Part shown: piece by piece, positions 32,619 through 42,105 of the stretch
Layout: each line of letters opens with the position of its first letter
Position numbering within the stretch: the first letter of the stretch is position 1
Assembly (NCBI RefSeq): GCF_034048115.1
Contig: NZ_CP139145.1
Span: forward strand, 2,976,001-3,040,000
Reading direction: 5' to 3'
Source of the DNA: Pseudarthrobacter sp. IC2-21
GTDB lineage: Bacteria; Actinomycetota; Actinomycetes; Actinomycetales; Micrococcaceae
DNA length: 64,000 nucleotides
Notes under the pieces: model-generated
The model's database searches: none
What the model saw: only the letters and a program-made list of their open reading frames with translations
What the model was told of the DNA's origin: nothing
Position numbers and translations under genes: made by a program

Positions 32619-33236
32619 TCAGGCCCGGGATGCCAGCCACCGGTTGAGCAGCCCTTCAGGTACTTCTTCCGCCGTCAACGCGAACGACCGGTGGTCAGCC
32701 CATGCCCCGTTAATGTGCAGGAACCTGGGCCGGTAACCCTCGTCGCGGAAGCCAAGCTTTTCCACCACCCGCAGGCTGGGGCCGTTCTCCGGGCGGATGT
32801 TGATCTCCATCCGGTGCAGTCCGAGGACCTGGAAACAATGGTCGGTGGCCAACGCGACTGCGGTGGGCGCGATGCCATGCCCCGCCCGTGCCTGGTCAAC
32901 CCAGTACCCCAGGGTGGCCATCATGGCCGAACCCCACACAATGGAGGACACCGTCAGCTGGCCAACGATTGCCGGCGCTGCGGACCGTGGCGTGCGTTCG
33001 GTGATCAGGAACGGCAAGGCGGTGCCCTGGGCCGCCTGGATCTTCAGCGACCTGACCATCTGCCGGTAGTCCGGGAGACGGCCGCCGGGAGCGGGATTGG
33101 AAGCCTCCCAGGGCTCCAGCCACTTCCGGTTGCGTGACCTCACCTCGGTCCATTCCCGCTTGTCCCGGTACCTGATGGGGCGCAGGACCAGGTCACCACA
33201 CTCCAGCGTGGTCGGCCAGATCGGACCGGGACGCAC
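32619..33236 (-). CDS. rimJ: RimJ-like GNAT N-acetyltransferase
   Basis: Encodes 205 residues from GTG 33236, five bases downstream of the galU stop. The GNAT fold is seen in IVGQLTVSSIVWGSA, the acetyl-CoA-binding GYWVDQARAGHGIAPTAV and the C-terminal GLHRMEINIRPENGPSLRVVEKLGF. RimJ-like enzymes acetylate the N-terminus of ribosomal protein S5 or other proteins; the actual substrate is not shown. The order galU-rimJ-sepX is the same as in Mycobacterium except that moeA is missing between galU and rimJ. Confidence 0.82.
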   Translation of the reverse strand: MRPGPIWPTTLECGDLVLRPIRYRDKREWTEVRSRNRKWLEPWEASNPAPGGRLPDYRQMVRSLKIQAAQGTALPFLITERTPRSAAPAIVGQLTVSSIVWGSAMMATLGYWVDQARAGHGIAPTAVALATDHCFQVLGLHRMEINIRPENGPSLRVVEKLGFRDEGYRPRFLHINGAWADHRSFALTAEEVPEGLLNRWLASRA

Positions 33237-33241
33237 GGCAG

Positions 33242-34147
33242 TTACTTAGCGAGACCGGCAGCGAAGCCCGGCAGCCATTCCCGAAGGCCGGGGCCGAGGT
33301 CTTCGCTGTCAATGGCAAGCTGAACGCAGGCCTTAAGGTAGCTGAGCTTGTCCCCGGTGTCGTAACGGCGGCCGCGGAACACCACGCCGTAAACGCCGTA
33401 GCCTTCGCCTTCGCCGGCGGCCAGTTCCTGCAGCGCGTCCGTCAGCTGGATTTCGCCGCCGCGGCCCGGGCCCGTGCGTTCCAGCACGTCAAAAACTTCG
33501 GGGTGGAGGACGTAGCGGCCAATGACGGCCAGGTTCGATGGAGCCTCGTCCACGTCCGGCTTTTCGACGAGCTTGTTGATCCGGACGTAGCCTTCACCGT
33601 CAATCGCCTGGACGTCGGCGCAGCCGTAGGCACTGATCTGGGAGGGCTCCACCTCAATGAGGGCCACCACGGATCCGCCGGTTTTGGCCTGCACTTCGAT
33701 CATGGTGCTGAGCAGATCATCCCGGGCATCGATCAGGTCATCGCCCAGGAGGACGGCGAACGGTTCGTTGCCGACGTGCTGCCTTGCACGAAGCACCGCA
33801 TGGCCCAGCCCGTTGGGGTCACCCTGCCGGACGTAGTGGATATCGCCAAGGTTGCTGGCGGCCTGAATGGACTCAAGCTTGGCCATATCGCCTTTGGCTT
33901 CCAGCGTGTCCTCCAACGAGGGAACCCTGTCGAAGTGATCCTCCAGGGCGCGTTTGTTGCGCCCGGTGATCATCAGGATGTCGTTCAGTCCAACGTTGAC
34001 AGCCTCTTCAACCACGTACTGGATGGCCGGCTTGTCCACCACCGGAAGCATTTCCTTGGGCATCGCTTTGGTGGCCGGCAGGAACCGGGTGCCGAGACCC
34101 GCTGCGGGGATTACGGCCTTGCGTACAGTCTGCTGAGAGGTAGTCAC
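33242..34147 (-). CDS. galU: UTP-glucose-1-phosphate uridylyltransferase
   Basis: Encodes 301 residues from GTG 34147. The nucleotidyltransferase signature AAGLGTRFLPATKAMPKE lies at residues 15-32, followed by the VDKPAIQYVVEEAV segment and GDDLID acceptor-site region. It makes UDP-glucose from UTP and glucose-1-phosphate for cell-envelope polysaccharides and trehalose. It is divergent from the 5-formyltetrahydrofolate cyclo-ligase gene with about 100 bases between. Confidence 0.95.
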   Translation of the reverse strand: MTTSQQTVRKAVIPAAGLGTRFLPATKAMPKEMLPVVDKPAIQYVVEEAVNVGLNDILMITGRNKRALEDHFDRVPSLEDTLEAKGDMAKLESIQAASNLGDIHYVRQGDPNGLGHAVLRARQHVGNEPFAVLLGDDLIDARDDLLSTMIEVQAKTGGSVVALIEVEPSQISAYGCADVQAIDGEGYVRINKLVEKPDVDEAPSNLAVIGRYVLHPEVFDVLERTGPGRGGEIQLTDALQELAAGEGEGYGVYGVVFRGRRYDTGDKLSYLKACVQLAIDSEDLGPGLREWLPGFAAGLAK

Positions 34148-34247
34148 TGGACTAATCTAACGGAGGGGCAGACCATTCAATAATTCCTGCCCGCCCGTGC
34201 CCTGCATCCGGCAGACGGCACATCTGCAACGCGGAAGAGGTGACCCT

Positions 34248-34871
34248 ATGTCCGAGCACGACAGGGCCGTCAAGGAAAGCATCCGGGCACGCCACCGGGC
34301 GCAGCGCACGGCCACGCCCTCGGGCCAGCGGGATGCCGCCGGCGCCGCCATCGCCGTCCACGGCGCAACCTGGGCCGAGCAGCTGGCAGGTGCTGCGCCG
34401 TCGACCTTTTGCGCCTATTTGGGCGTGGTGCCTGAGCCGCCCACCCTGCCGCTTATCAGCGAACTCCACCGCCGCGGACACACGGTCCTGCTCCCGGTTT
34501 GCGAACCGGGGCGCCAGCTGAGTTGGACGCAGTGGACGCCGGAAACAGAGTTCGTCCGCAGCCGCTTTGCCCCTGTCCTGGAACCCGCCGGCCCCCGGCA
34601 TGGCCTGGCCATCATGGCTTCCGTGTCCGGCCTCCTGATGCCTGCCACGGCACTGGATCTGAGCGGGAACAGGATCGGCCAGGGCGGCGGCTACTACGAC
34701 GTCCTGCTCGGCTCACTGGCCAGCGAAGGGTTGGAGATCCCGCTGGCGGCCATCGTCTTCGATACTGAAGTCCTGCCGGCCGGAACCATCCCCGCCGAAG
34801 CGTTCGACCGCAAAGTACCCGTTGCCTTGACCCCGTCCGGACTGGTTCGGTTGTCGCCCCCTCCTGAATAG
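34248..34871 (+). CDS. 5-formyltetrahydrofolate cyclo-ligase
   Basis: About 207 residues from ATG 34248, with GGAAGAGG upstream; the frame is open for 51 bases before it. It has the family signature GQGGGYYDVLL near the C-terminal third and the N-terminal basic helix ESIRARHRAQR of this family. The enzyme converts 5-formyl-THF to 5,10-methenyl-THF using ATP in the cytoplasm. The neighbourhood (galU on one side, Ruc/FmdB on the other) is the same as in Mycobacterium. Confidence 0.88.
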   Translation: MSEHDRAVKESIRARHRAQRTATPSGQRDAAGAAIAVHGATWAEQLAGAAPSTFCAYLGVVPEPPTLPLISELHRRGHTVLLPVCEPGRQLSWTQWTPETEFVRSRFAPVLEPAGPRHGLAIMASVSGLLMPATALDLSGNRIGQGGGYYDVLLGSLASEGLEIPLAAIVFDTEVLPAGTIPAEAFDRKVPVALTPSGLVRLSPPPE

Positions 34872-34909
34872 CTCCGGCGCCGTGCTAAGGAGCTCCCCGC
34901 CGGGGGTGA

Positions 34910-34941
34910 TAGAATTAGCACTCAGGCCCTGAGACTGCTAA
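34910..34941. promoter_or_regulatory. CIRCE-like HrcA operator and -10 box upstream of ruc
   Basis: TTAGCACTC (34915-34923), nine bases, GACTGCTAA (34933-34941): one mismatch to the CIRCE consensus GAGTGCTAA in the right arm. A -10-like TAGAAT at 34910-34915 directly abuts it. HrcA binding here would repress ruc except under heat stress. Confidence 0.8.
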
Positions 34942-35003
34942 TGGACGGCCCGCCCGTTCAAGGCAGCGCAGGACCTCTCGTTTGCCCAAGAGGAGGATCA
35001 CCA

Positions 35004-35276
35004 GTGCCCACTTATGCCTACGCCTGCAAGGATTGCGGCCACGCCTTCGACGTTTTCCAGTCGTTTACCGACAGCACCCTGACGTCATGCCCGGAGTGCC
35101 AGGGTGCCTTGCGCAAGAAGTTCAATAGCGTCGGTGTGGTGTTCAAGGGCTCCGGCTTCTACCGGACGGACTCCCGCGACGCCAAGGGAAGCACCGTTTC
35201 TGCAGCTCCTGCGGCAGCGCCTGCCCCGGCAGCTGCACCGGCCCCGGCCGCCGCAACCGCAGCCGCAGCCAGCTGA
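35004..35276 (+). CDS. ruc: FmdB-type zinc-ribbon protein, Ruc-like chaperone
   Basis: About 90 residues from GTG 35004, with AGGAGG seven bases upstream. The N-terminal zinc ribbon has CKDC and CPEC pairs, with GVVFKGSGFY of the FmdB family, followed by an Ala/Pro-rich disordered tail. In M. tuberculosis the ortholog Rv0991c/Ruc is a redox-regulated chaperone working with Hsp70 and is in the HrcA regulon. The CIRCE-like element upstream supports the same control here. Function as Ruc is inferred from family, tail and operator. Confidence 0.8.
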   Translation: MPTYAYACKDCGHAFDVFQSFTDSTLTSCPECQGALRKKFNSVGVVFKGSGFYRTDSRDAKGSTVSAAPAAAPAPAAAPAPAAATAAAAS

Positions 35277-35398
35277 ACGTAGTCATCACCGCGCTTCGTT
35301 AGTCACCTTGGCACCGCGTTCGACGCCGGCAGCCAAGTTATCCACATAGGCATCTTCGCTCCTGTGCCCCGCCGTCGCGGGACCATAGCGTGGGTGCC

Positions 35399-36145
35399 AT
35401 GCCAGCCACTCTCTTTCGTCCGGGACGCGGAGCCGCATCCGCCGTCCGCCCGGTACGCCGCCCGCCGGCGGCCGGAGTCACCCGCCGCCCCGGCCGCCGC
35501 AGATTCCTGTCGTGGCTGAGCCGGAACCGGCGTCTCGCCATCGCCCTCCTGCTGTGCGCTGCCGCCGGGATCACCGTCCATCAGCTCACGCCCCCGCCCG
35601 CAGACACGGCCACGACGCTGGCGGCCGCGCGGGACCTGCCCGCCGGCACCGCCCTGGCAGCAGCCGATCTGGCGTCTGTGCGCATTCCCCCGCAGCTGGT
35701 GAGTGACGGGTCAATCACCGTGCCAGGCGAAGCGACAGGCAAACAGCTGGCGGCGCCCCTGCGCAAAGGGCAGCTGCTGACGGATTCCCAGCTGCTGGGC
35801 CCGGGACTCCTTACCGGAACAGCGGCAGGTGCCGCCGCCGTGCCGCTGAGGATGGCAGACCCTTCCTCGATCCAGCTGGTGTCTCCCGGGCAGCTGGTCA
35901 ACGTGGTGCTGACCGGAGCCAACGGCTACGACCAGAACTCCCCGTCCGAAGTACTCGCTTCCTCTGTGCCGGTCCTCTGGACATCGGGGCAGGGCGGAAA
36001 GACAGGTCAATGGCTCGGGACCGCTGAAACGGACGGGCTGATCGTGGTGGCGGCCGCCCCGGAACAGGCCGCCCGCCTGGCCGGCGCGTCCACCCAGGGC
36101 AAGCTGTTCTTTGTCCTCGTCGGACCTCCCGCCGCCGGAGGGTGA
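35399..36145 (+). CDS. SAF-domain protein, CpaB/RcpC-like
   Basis: About 248 residues from ATG 35399. A basic N-terminus (RPVRRPPAAGVTRRPGRRRF) leads into one membrane helix (RRLAIALLLCAAAGITVHQL), then an external SAF domain (ARDLPAGTALAAADLASVRI, KQLAAPLRKGQLL) and a final LIVVAAAPEQAARLAGAS segment with LFFVLVG. SAF proteins of the CpaB/RcpC kind assist pilus assembly; no tad pilus genes are adjacent here, so its job is not clear. Confidence 0.72.
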   Translation: MPATLFRPGRGAASAVRPVRRPPAAGVTRRPGRRRFLSWLSRNRRLAIALLLCAAAGITVHQLTPPPADTATTLAAARDLPAGTALAAADLASVRIPPQLVSDGSITVPGEATGKQLAAPLRKGQLLTDSQLLGPGLLTGTAAGAAAVPLRMADPSSIQLVSPGQLVNVVLTGANGYDQNSPSEVLASSVPVLWTSGQGGKTGQWLGTAETDGLIVVAAAPEQAARLAGASTQGKLFFVLVGPPAAGG

Positions 36146-36188
36146 CGCGGTGAGCGGCGCAGCGCGGCCCGCAGGCAACCTGGCGCGG

Positions 36189-39100
36189 TTAGCCCCAGTG
36201 CGGCGGTTTGTTCTCCTTGAGCCACGAGTCATGATCGTCTTCGGCGCCGTCTCCCCAATTCCGGGGATCGTCCTCAGCCGCCTTGTTCGGCAGGATTCCC
36301 CCGGTACCGGCCTTCGGGTCAACGGGCGCGGCTTGGCCGTCGCCGTTGTTGTCCGGCTGGCCGCCGTCTTCGGTGTTGTCCTGGCCGTGGTCCTGCGGGG
36401 TCACAACAGCCTCCCTCTCCAGGCGTGGGGCCTGGTCATCGTTCCTATCATCTCCGGCCGTTCCCGCCGGGCGCGAGTCCAGGTCCTCGTCAAAGAAACC
36501 ACCCGAGGCGGTGCCCCGTCCCGGGGGCAGGACATTTTCGAGTCCCAGGTAGCCGGCAATCCGGTCAGCGCAGGTGGACGGGTCGGTGAAGACCTCGATG
36601 GTCCACAGCGGCATGTACCGCCAGCCCATCCGTTCGAGCAACTGCGGACGGAGACGGCTCCGCTCGCGCACACTCATGGTGCGGTACTGTTCCGTGCCGT
36701 CGGATTCGATCGCCACCGGCCACGGGATATCCGCGTCGTCCTGACCCATGGTGCTCAGCGGGTCAGCCGCCGCCACCACATCGATGACGCCGTCGTACTG
36801 ATGCCACACGCGTGCGCCGCGGGCCCGCAGCCGGTCACCGAGGTCGGCCACCAGCGGGTCAGCGCCGAGGGCCTGTTCGCTGGCGGCAGCCCGGGACGCC
36901 GGGGTGCCCAGGTCTGTCTTCCCGGCAATTTCGCGGTTCAGCAGCTCGTAGAGTTCCACGGCGCCGTGCGAAAGCCGCGTGTGGTCCAGGTCTTCGGGCT
37001 GGAAGCAGGTCAGGACGTGGATCGACCGGCGGGCGCGTGTCATGGCGAGGGCAAATTTTTCCCGGCCGCCCTCAGCGGAAAGCGGACCGAAATTATGCAG
37101 CGCCCGCCCATGGGGCGTCCGGCCGAAGCCGGGCGAGAAGATGATGTGGTCGCGGACCAGGCCCTGGGCCCGCTCCAGGTCAACCACGCGGAACGACTCC
37201 GCCCCGCCGCCAAAGAACCCGGCAAGTGTGGGGTGGTTGGGAAGCTGCAACCGGATGGACTCGCCAATCCGCGCCGCGTGCCGGAGGCTTGCGGTCACCA
37301 CGGCCAGGGACGTGCGGGAACGCAGCCGTGCGTGCTCAAAAACCAGTTGCACCACACGGTTGACCTCGGCCACCACGGACTCCACGCCCTCGTGATCGGC
37401 ACTCGGCAGTCCCGTCCCGTCGGGCAGGTACTCAACCGTCAGCGCCCGGTCCAGGCCGGTGGCAGCCTGGCCCTCGGGCAGCCGGCGGAGACCGTCGTCG
37501 TAGAAATTCTTGCTCAGCTGAAGGACCAGGTCCTCATCGACGGCACGGTAGACAAAATTCAGGCGCCACACCGGCAGCACGGCCGAGAGGGCGGTGTAGG
37601 CACTTTCCACCCGCTGGTGGGCGGCTTCGCCGGCGGCCAGGCGCTCCACGCCCACGGTAAAGGTCCGGGGGCTGGCAATCTTGGCATCGCCGAAGGCAAT
37701 CACCTGCTTGGCGCGGGCAATGGATGGCAGGACGGCCTGCAGCGATGTGGCTTCCGCGTCCAGGATGACCACGGCATCAAAGCGCTGCTCAGCCGGCAGG
37801 AGACCGGTCATCAGGTACGGGCTGACCGACCAGACCGGAACCAGCATCGGTACGAGGTCCGGCGCCTGGGCGGTCAGGGCGGCCAGTGTCACGCGGCCGT
37901 CCTTGAGCAGGCTGCGGAGCAGCTGGGCCTGGCGCGGGTGCTCCGCCAACGCGGCGCTCCACCGCTCGGAAAGGTCCCAGCGCAGGCGCGCGGCACCGCT
38001 GGCAATGTGGGCGTTGTCCGCGAGCCGGTATTCGGCCTCCAGCTGGCGGAGGGCGTCGCCGTCGGACATGGCCAGGTAATCATCGCCGCTGATCATGGCT
38101 TCCAGGGCCGACTGCCACCAGGCAAGTTCAAGCTCGGCGGCCACGGACTCCGCCGGAACTTCCCGGTCCGCCAGGTCGGAGAGGAGTTCACCCAGGCCAT
38201 GCTCACGCATGTTTTCCACCAGCAGGGTGCGCTCGGGCAGGGTCTTCAGCGTGTCGGTGTCCGCTACCAGCCGCTCAAGCCGCTCCATGAGTTCCTCATA
38301 GCGGGCAGTGGCCAGCGAGCCGCCGGCCGGGGTGTGCCGGAGGGCCTCCCCCAGTTCAGTCAGCTCGCGGTCCAGTGACCGGTACAGAACGTTCATTTCG
38401 GCGAGGCCTGAGGGAACGGCCGGGTGGCGCTGGGTCGTGGCGTAGCCGGACCACAGCGCCCGCTGTTCCTGGACCAGCACCAGTGAACTGTGGAGGTCAG
38501 CGATGTGGACACCGGGCCGCACGTACTCCTTGGCGACCCGGCGCAGGCGGGACCGCTGCATGGACGCCATATCAATGTTCCGCTCGCGGCGCCAGGCCGA
38601 GGTGGCGGTGGCCGAGATCAGGTCATGGACGGGCCGGTCGAAGATGTCGGGCGTGAACTTGTCCAGGCTTTCGCGGACCGCCACCAGCAGTTCGAGCTGC
38701 TCGCCCCATTCCGCAAAAGAACTGCCCAGCCGGATCTCGGCGTGCTCGGCCACGCTGTGCATCCGGTCGCGGAGGACCGGAAGGTTCTTCGCGACGGAGC
38801 GGGCCAGGTCCTGCGCTTCCTCGGTCTCTTTGCGGGTGAGGAGCCTGGCACCGTGCCATGGACTGGTGGTGGACGCCCGGCTGAAGCTGCCAAGCTCGGC
38901 TGCCCGCCGGAGCCGGCCGGCCAGTTCGTTGCGGTCGCGGATGCTGTCCAGCACGCTGCGCTTGAGCCGCACCGTGGTTGCCGGGGCCGGATGGATGGAG
39001 GTCAGTTCGGCGAGCGACTGCATGGCCTGGTACGGCGAGCAGCCCCAGCGCTGGCGGACGTTGTGCAGGGAGGCCACATGGTCCATCAGGGCGTGGCGGT

Positions 39101-40235
39101 GTTCGGTGAGGGTCTTGTGCAGGTTTCCCAGCTGCGGCTCGAGAGATTTCTCGTTGCGCACAATGGCGCGCACCAGCTGGGCCTTGAGCTGCTGGGGTGT
39201 GGCGGTGCCGGAAAGCTGGAAGAGGATGGACTCCAGGCCCAGGGCTTCCAGCTGTCCGGATACTTCGTTCAGGCTGGCACGGCGGTCCCCGACCACCAGG
39301 ACTGACCGTCCCGCGTCCACGAGTGCGCCGATGGTGTTGATCGCGGTTTGGGTCTGGCCCGTGCCCGGCGGGGTGCTGACCACCAGCGAGTCACCGGCCC
39401 GCGCAGCGTCGATGACGTACTGCTGGTCCGGGTCGGCGTCAAGGAGCAGGAGTTCGTCGCCGGGGTGGCGGTCGTCCACGCTCGGAAAGCGCGAAGGGTC
39501 CGGTTCCTCGACATCCACCACTTCGCCGCCGCCGGCCTTGGCCAGGGCAGTGATCAGCGGGTTGCCGTCGTTGATCCAGGGGTCATCGAGGTTGCCGGAC
39601 AGATCGGCAAAGGTGGAGACGAGCAGGTTGTGCTGGGCTTCGGCACCGTGGATGGGCCTGATCAGCGTGGCCAGCCGGTCCAGGACCGGCTGCGGATCGA
39701 AGCGGGCGGTGCTGTAGGCGAGGCGGGTGACGGCATTGACGTCGAACACGATCCCGTGAATGTTCTTCAGGTGCCGGACCAGGGCCGGGTTGATGTGGGC
39801 CTGCTCCGTGAGCTGCAGCTCGTAATCGTCCTCGCCGGGACGGACCGTGAGCGAAATCGCTGTGAGCATGACCGGGGCGGAAATCCGCTGCGGCTTGCCT
39901 CCGACGGCGGATGTCCACACCACAGTGCCGGCGGAGAAATACCCGGCGTCGATCCCGCGGTCGTTTGCGAGTTCAAAGATTTTTGAGCGGATATTCCGCG
40001 AGGCCCGGGCCGCCACCACGTACTGCTGCTGGTCCCGGATCAGGGTGGACAGCCGGGTGCGGCGGCCCGCCATCAGCTGCGCCAGCCCCGAGGGGTGGGC
40101 GTGGGTCAGGTCAATGGAGCCTTCCGGGGTCTTGGTGAAACGCAGCATGGTGTCTGCCCCGGTGACGGGTTTAAGCCCGGACAGCCATTTTCCGAGCTCC
40201 TCAGAACCCTCCGGGTGGCCTTGACCAACTGACAC
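36189..40235 (-). CDS. very large SF1-helicase-like protein with degenerate ATPase motifs and a nuclease-like C-terminus
   Basis: About 1348 residues from GTG 40235, preceded by AAGAAGG; the frame is open further upstream. The Walker A position reads TPPGTGQT near residues 288-295, with glutamine where helicases have lysine, and the Walker B position reads VVILDAEA near residue 822, where SF1 enzymes have DEA. Motif VI-like ALAMTRARRS remains. A C-terminal region (VIDVVAAAD and VAIESDG) resembles a PD-(D/E)xK or Vsr-type nuclease core, followed by an acidic tail. It resembles Upf1/Dna2-type helicases of Micrococcales. It is convergent with the SAF gene. Confidence 0.75.
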   Translation of the reverse strand: MSVGQGHPEGSEELGKWLSGLKPVTGADTMLRFTKTPEGSIDLTHAHPSGLAQLMAGRRTRLSTLIRDQQQYVVAARASRNIRSKIFELANDRGIDAGYFSAGTVVWTSAVGGKPQRISAPVMLTAISLTVRPGEDDYELQLTEQAHINPALVRHLKNIHGIVFDVNAVTRLAYSTARFDPQPVLDRLATLIRPIHGAEAQHNLLVSTFADLSGNLDDPWINDGNPLITALAKAGGGEVVDVEEPDPSRFPSVDDRHPGDELLLLDADPDQQYVIDAARAGDSLVVSTPPGTGQTQTAINTIGALVDAGRSVLVVGDRRASLNEVSGQLEALGLESILFQLSGTATPQQLKAQLVRAIVRNEKSLEPQLGNLHKTLTEHRHALMDHVASLHNVRQRWGCSPYQAMQSLAELTSIHPAPATTVRLKRSVLDSIRDRNELAGRLRRAAELGSFSRASTTSPWHGARLLTRKETEEAQDLARSVAKNLPVLRDRMHSVAEHAEIRLGSSFAEWGEQLELLVAVRESLDKFTPDIFDRPVHDLISATATSAWRRERNIDMASMQRSRLRRVAKEYVRPGVHIADLHSSLVLVQEQRALWSGYATTQRHPAVPSGLAEMNVLYRSLDRELTELGEALRHTPAGGSLATARYEELMERLERLVADTDTLKTLPERTLLVENMREHGLGELLSDLADREVPAESVAAELELAWWQSALEAMISGDDYLAMSDGDALRQLEAEYRLADNAHIASGAARLRWDLSERWSAALAEHPRQAQLLRSLLKDGRVTLAALTAQAPDLVPMLVPVWSVSPYLMTGLLPAEQRFDAVVILDAEATSLQAVLPSIARAKQVIAFGDAKIASPRTFTVGVERLAAGEAAHQRVESAYTALSAVLPVWRLNFVYRAVDEDLVLQLSKNFYDDGLRRLPEGQAATGLDRALTVEYLPDGTGLPSADHEGVESVVAEVNRVVQLVFEHARLRSRTSLAVVTASLRHAARIGESIRLQLPNHPTLAGFFGGGAESFRVVDLERAQGLVRDHIIFSPGFGRTPHGRALHNFGPLSAEGGREKFALAMTRARRSIHVLTCFQPEDLDHTRLSHGAVELYELLNREIAGKTDLGTPASRAAASEQALGADPLVADLGDRLRARGARVWHQYDGVIDVVAAADPLSTMGQDDADIPWPVAIESDGTEQYRTMSVRERSRLRPQLLERMGWRYMPLWTIEVFTDPSTCADRIAGYLGLENVLPPGRGTASGGFFDEDLDSRPAGTAGDDRNDDQAPRLEREAVVTPQDHGQDNTEDGGQPDNNGDGQAAPVDPKAGTGGILPNKAAEDDPRNWGDGAEDDHDSWLKENKPPHWG

Positions 40236-40376
40236 TACTGCCTTCTTTTCTGCGTTTACACGTGACGCCCTGGACCATACCGGCATAGATTCGAGCGTAG
40301 CCGCAAAAGGAGCCGGGATGAGAGACCGCAACACGGGGTCAGGCCAAATTAGGGGATTTGAACGGATAAGAGCAAT

Positions 40377-40404
40377 GGCCGGCCTCCGCTGACGGAGACC
40401 GGCC
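40377..40404 (-). terminator. terminator of guaA
   Basis: On the - strand 11 bases downstream of the guaA stop: a 12-base stem GGCCGGTCTCCG/CGGAGGCCGGCC (one G-U) with a 4-base loop, followed by ATTGCTCTT. The stem is strong but the T-run is interrupted. Confidence 0.6.
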
Positions 40405-40414
40405 ACTCACACTG

Positions 40415-42004
40415 TTATTCCCACTCGATGGTTCCCGGCGGCTTGCTGGTCACGTCCAGCACCACCCGGTTCACGCCTTCCACCTCGTTGGTGATCCGGT
40501 TGGAGATCCGGGCCAGGAGATCGTACGGCAGGCGGGACCAGTCGGCCGTCATGGCGTCCTCGGAGGACACCGGGCGGAGGACAATCGGGTGGCCGTAGGT
40601 CCGGCCGTCGCCCATGACCCCAACGCTGCGGACATCGGCGAGCAGGACCACCGGCATCTGCCATACCTCGTTGTCCAGGCCGGCTGCGGTGAGTTCGGCG
40701 CGGGCAATGGCGTCCGCCTTGCGCAGCAGGTCCAGGCGTTCCTTGGTGACCTCGCCGACAATGCGGATGGCGAGGCCGGGCCCGGGGAACGGCTGGCGTC
40801 CCACGATTTCCTGCGGGAGCCCCAGCTGGGCCCCCACGGCACGGACCTCGTCCTTGAAGAGTGCGCGCAGCGGTTCCACGAGTTCGAACTGCAGGTCCTC
40901 GGGAAGGCCGCCCACGTTGTGGTGGCTCTTGATGTTGGCTGCACCTTCGCCGCCGCCTGATTCGACGACGTCCGGGTACAGCGTGCCCTGGACCAGGAAC
41001 TTGATCTTCTCGCCGTGGGCCGCCGCTTCGGCGATGATGGCCAGTTCGGCTTCCTCGAACGCGCGGATGAACTCGCGGCCGATGATTTTGCGCTTGGTTT
41101 CGGGGTCGCTGACACCGGTCAGGGCGTCCTGAAAACGCTCCTGCTCATTGGCCACGTACAGCTTCACGCCGGTGGCGGCCACGAAGTCGCGCTCCACCTG
41201 TTCGGCTTCGCCTTCACGCAGCAGTCCGTGGTCCACGAAGACGCACGTGAGCTGGTCGCCGACGGCCCGCTGGACGAGCGCGGCGGCGACCGCGGAATCA
41301 ACGCCGCCGGAGAGGCCGCAGATGACCCGGGCGTCGCCGATCTGCTGACGGATCCGGTCCACCTGCTCTTCGAGGATGTTCCCCGTGGTCCAGTTGGGCT
41401 CGAGCTTGGCGCCCTTGAACAGGAAGTTCTCCAGCACCTGCTGGCCGTAGGCCGAGTGCTTCACCTCCGGGTGCCACTGCACGCCGTACAGGCCCTTTTC
41501 CTCGTTGGCGAACGCGGCAACTTCGGCGCCCGCCGTCGTCGCCAGCACTTCGAAGCCTTCAGGGGCGGTGTGCACGGAGTCGCCGTGGCTCATCCAGGTG
41601 TTCTGGTGCTGCGGCATCCCCTCGAGCACGGAGCGGCCTTCGCCGAGGATGGTGGTCTGGGTGGAGCCGTACTCGCGCAGGCCGGTCTTATCCACCTTGC
41701 CGCCCAGGGCGTTGGCCATGGCCTGGAAGCCGTAGCAGATGCCGAACACGGGAACCCCGGCCTCAAAGAGATCGGCGCCGACGGACGGGGCACCGTCCGC
41801 GTACACGCTGGACGGGCCACCCGAGAGAATGATGGCAGCGGGGTTTTTGGCCAGGAGCTGCTCGGTGCTGTAGGTATGCGGAACCACTTCCGAATACACG
41901 TTCGCTTCCCGGACGCGGCGGGCAATCAGCTGCGCGTACTGGGCACCGTAGTCAACAACCAGCACCGGCTTCTGGGAAGTCTGGGGTGCAGAGGGAGTAG
42001 TCAC
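40415..42004 (-). CDS. guaA: GMP synthase (glutamine-hydrolysing)
   Basis: Encodes 529 residues from GTG 42004. The class I glutamine amidotransferase domain has the nucleophile Cys90 in [10 protein letters not shown] and His178/Glu180 in VQWHPEV. The ATP-pyrophosphatase domain has the P-loop SGGVDS at residues 232-237 and the dimerisation domain follows, ending KPPGTIEWE as in typical GuaA. It aminates XMP to GMP. Together with guaB3 and guaB nearby it gives a purine cluster. Confidence 0.97.
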   Translation of the reverse strand: MTTPSAPQTSQKPVLVVDYGAQYAQLIARRVREANVYSEVVPHTYSTEQLLAKNPAAIILSGGPSSVYADGAPSVGADLFEAGVPVFGICYGFQAMANALGGKVDKTGLREYGSTQTTILGEGRSVLEGMPQHQNTWMSHGDSVHTAPEGFEVLATTAGAEVAAFANEEKGLYGVQWHPEVKHSAYGQQVLENFLFKGAKLEPNWTTGNILEEQVDRIRQQIGDARVICGLSGGVDSAVAAALVQRAVGDQLTCVFVDHGLLREGEAEQVERDFVAATGVKLYVANEQERFQDALTGVSDPETKRKIIGREFIRAFEEAELAIIAEAAAHGEKIKFLVQGTLYPDVVESGGGEGAANIKSHHNVGGLPEDLQFELVEPLRALFKDEVRAVGAQLGLPQEIVGRQPFPGPGLAIRIVGEVTKERLDLLRKADAIARAELTAAGLDNEVWQMPVVLLADVRSVGVMGDGRTYGHPIVLRPVSSEDAMTADWSRLPYDLLARISNRITNEVEGVNRVVLDVTSKPPGTIEWE

Positions 42005-42105
42005 CGTCCTAGCCTACTTTGCGCAGTTGCCCCGCCGCACATTCATGGCCGGTGGTGTGACGGAAGGAACGTACGACGGCGGGACTCACCTGCCGCCGCG
42101 GCGCG

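Noticed and set aside
34872..35003. A riboswitch in the leader of the FmdB-like gene
   Set aside because: The symmetrical sequence matches CIRCE and abuts a -10 box; no aptamer-like fold was seen.
36111..38378. A 755-residue + strand reading opposite the giant helicase-like gene
   Set aside because: It lies antisense to a protein with clear motifs and has no recognisable domain; such long opposite-strand frames are common in high-GC DNA.
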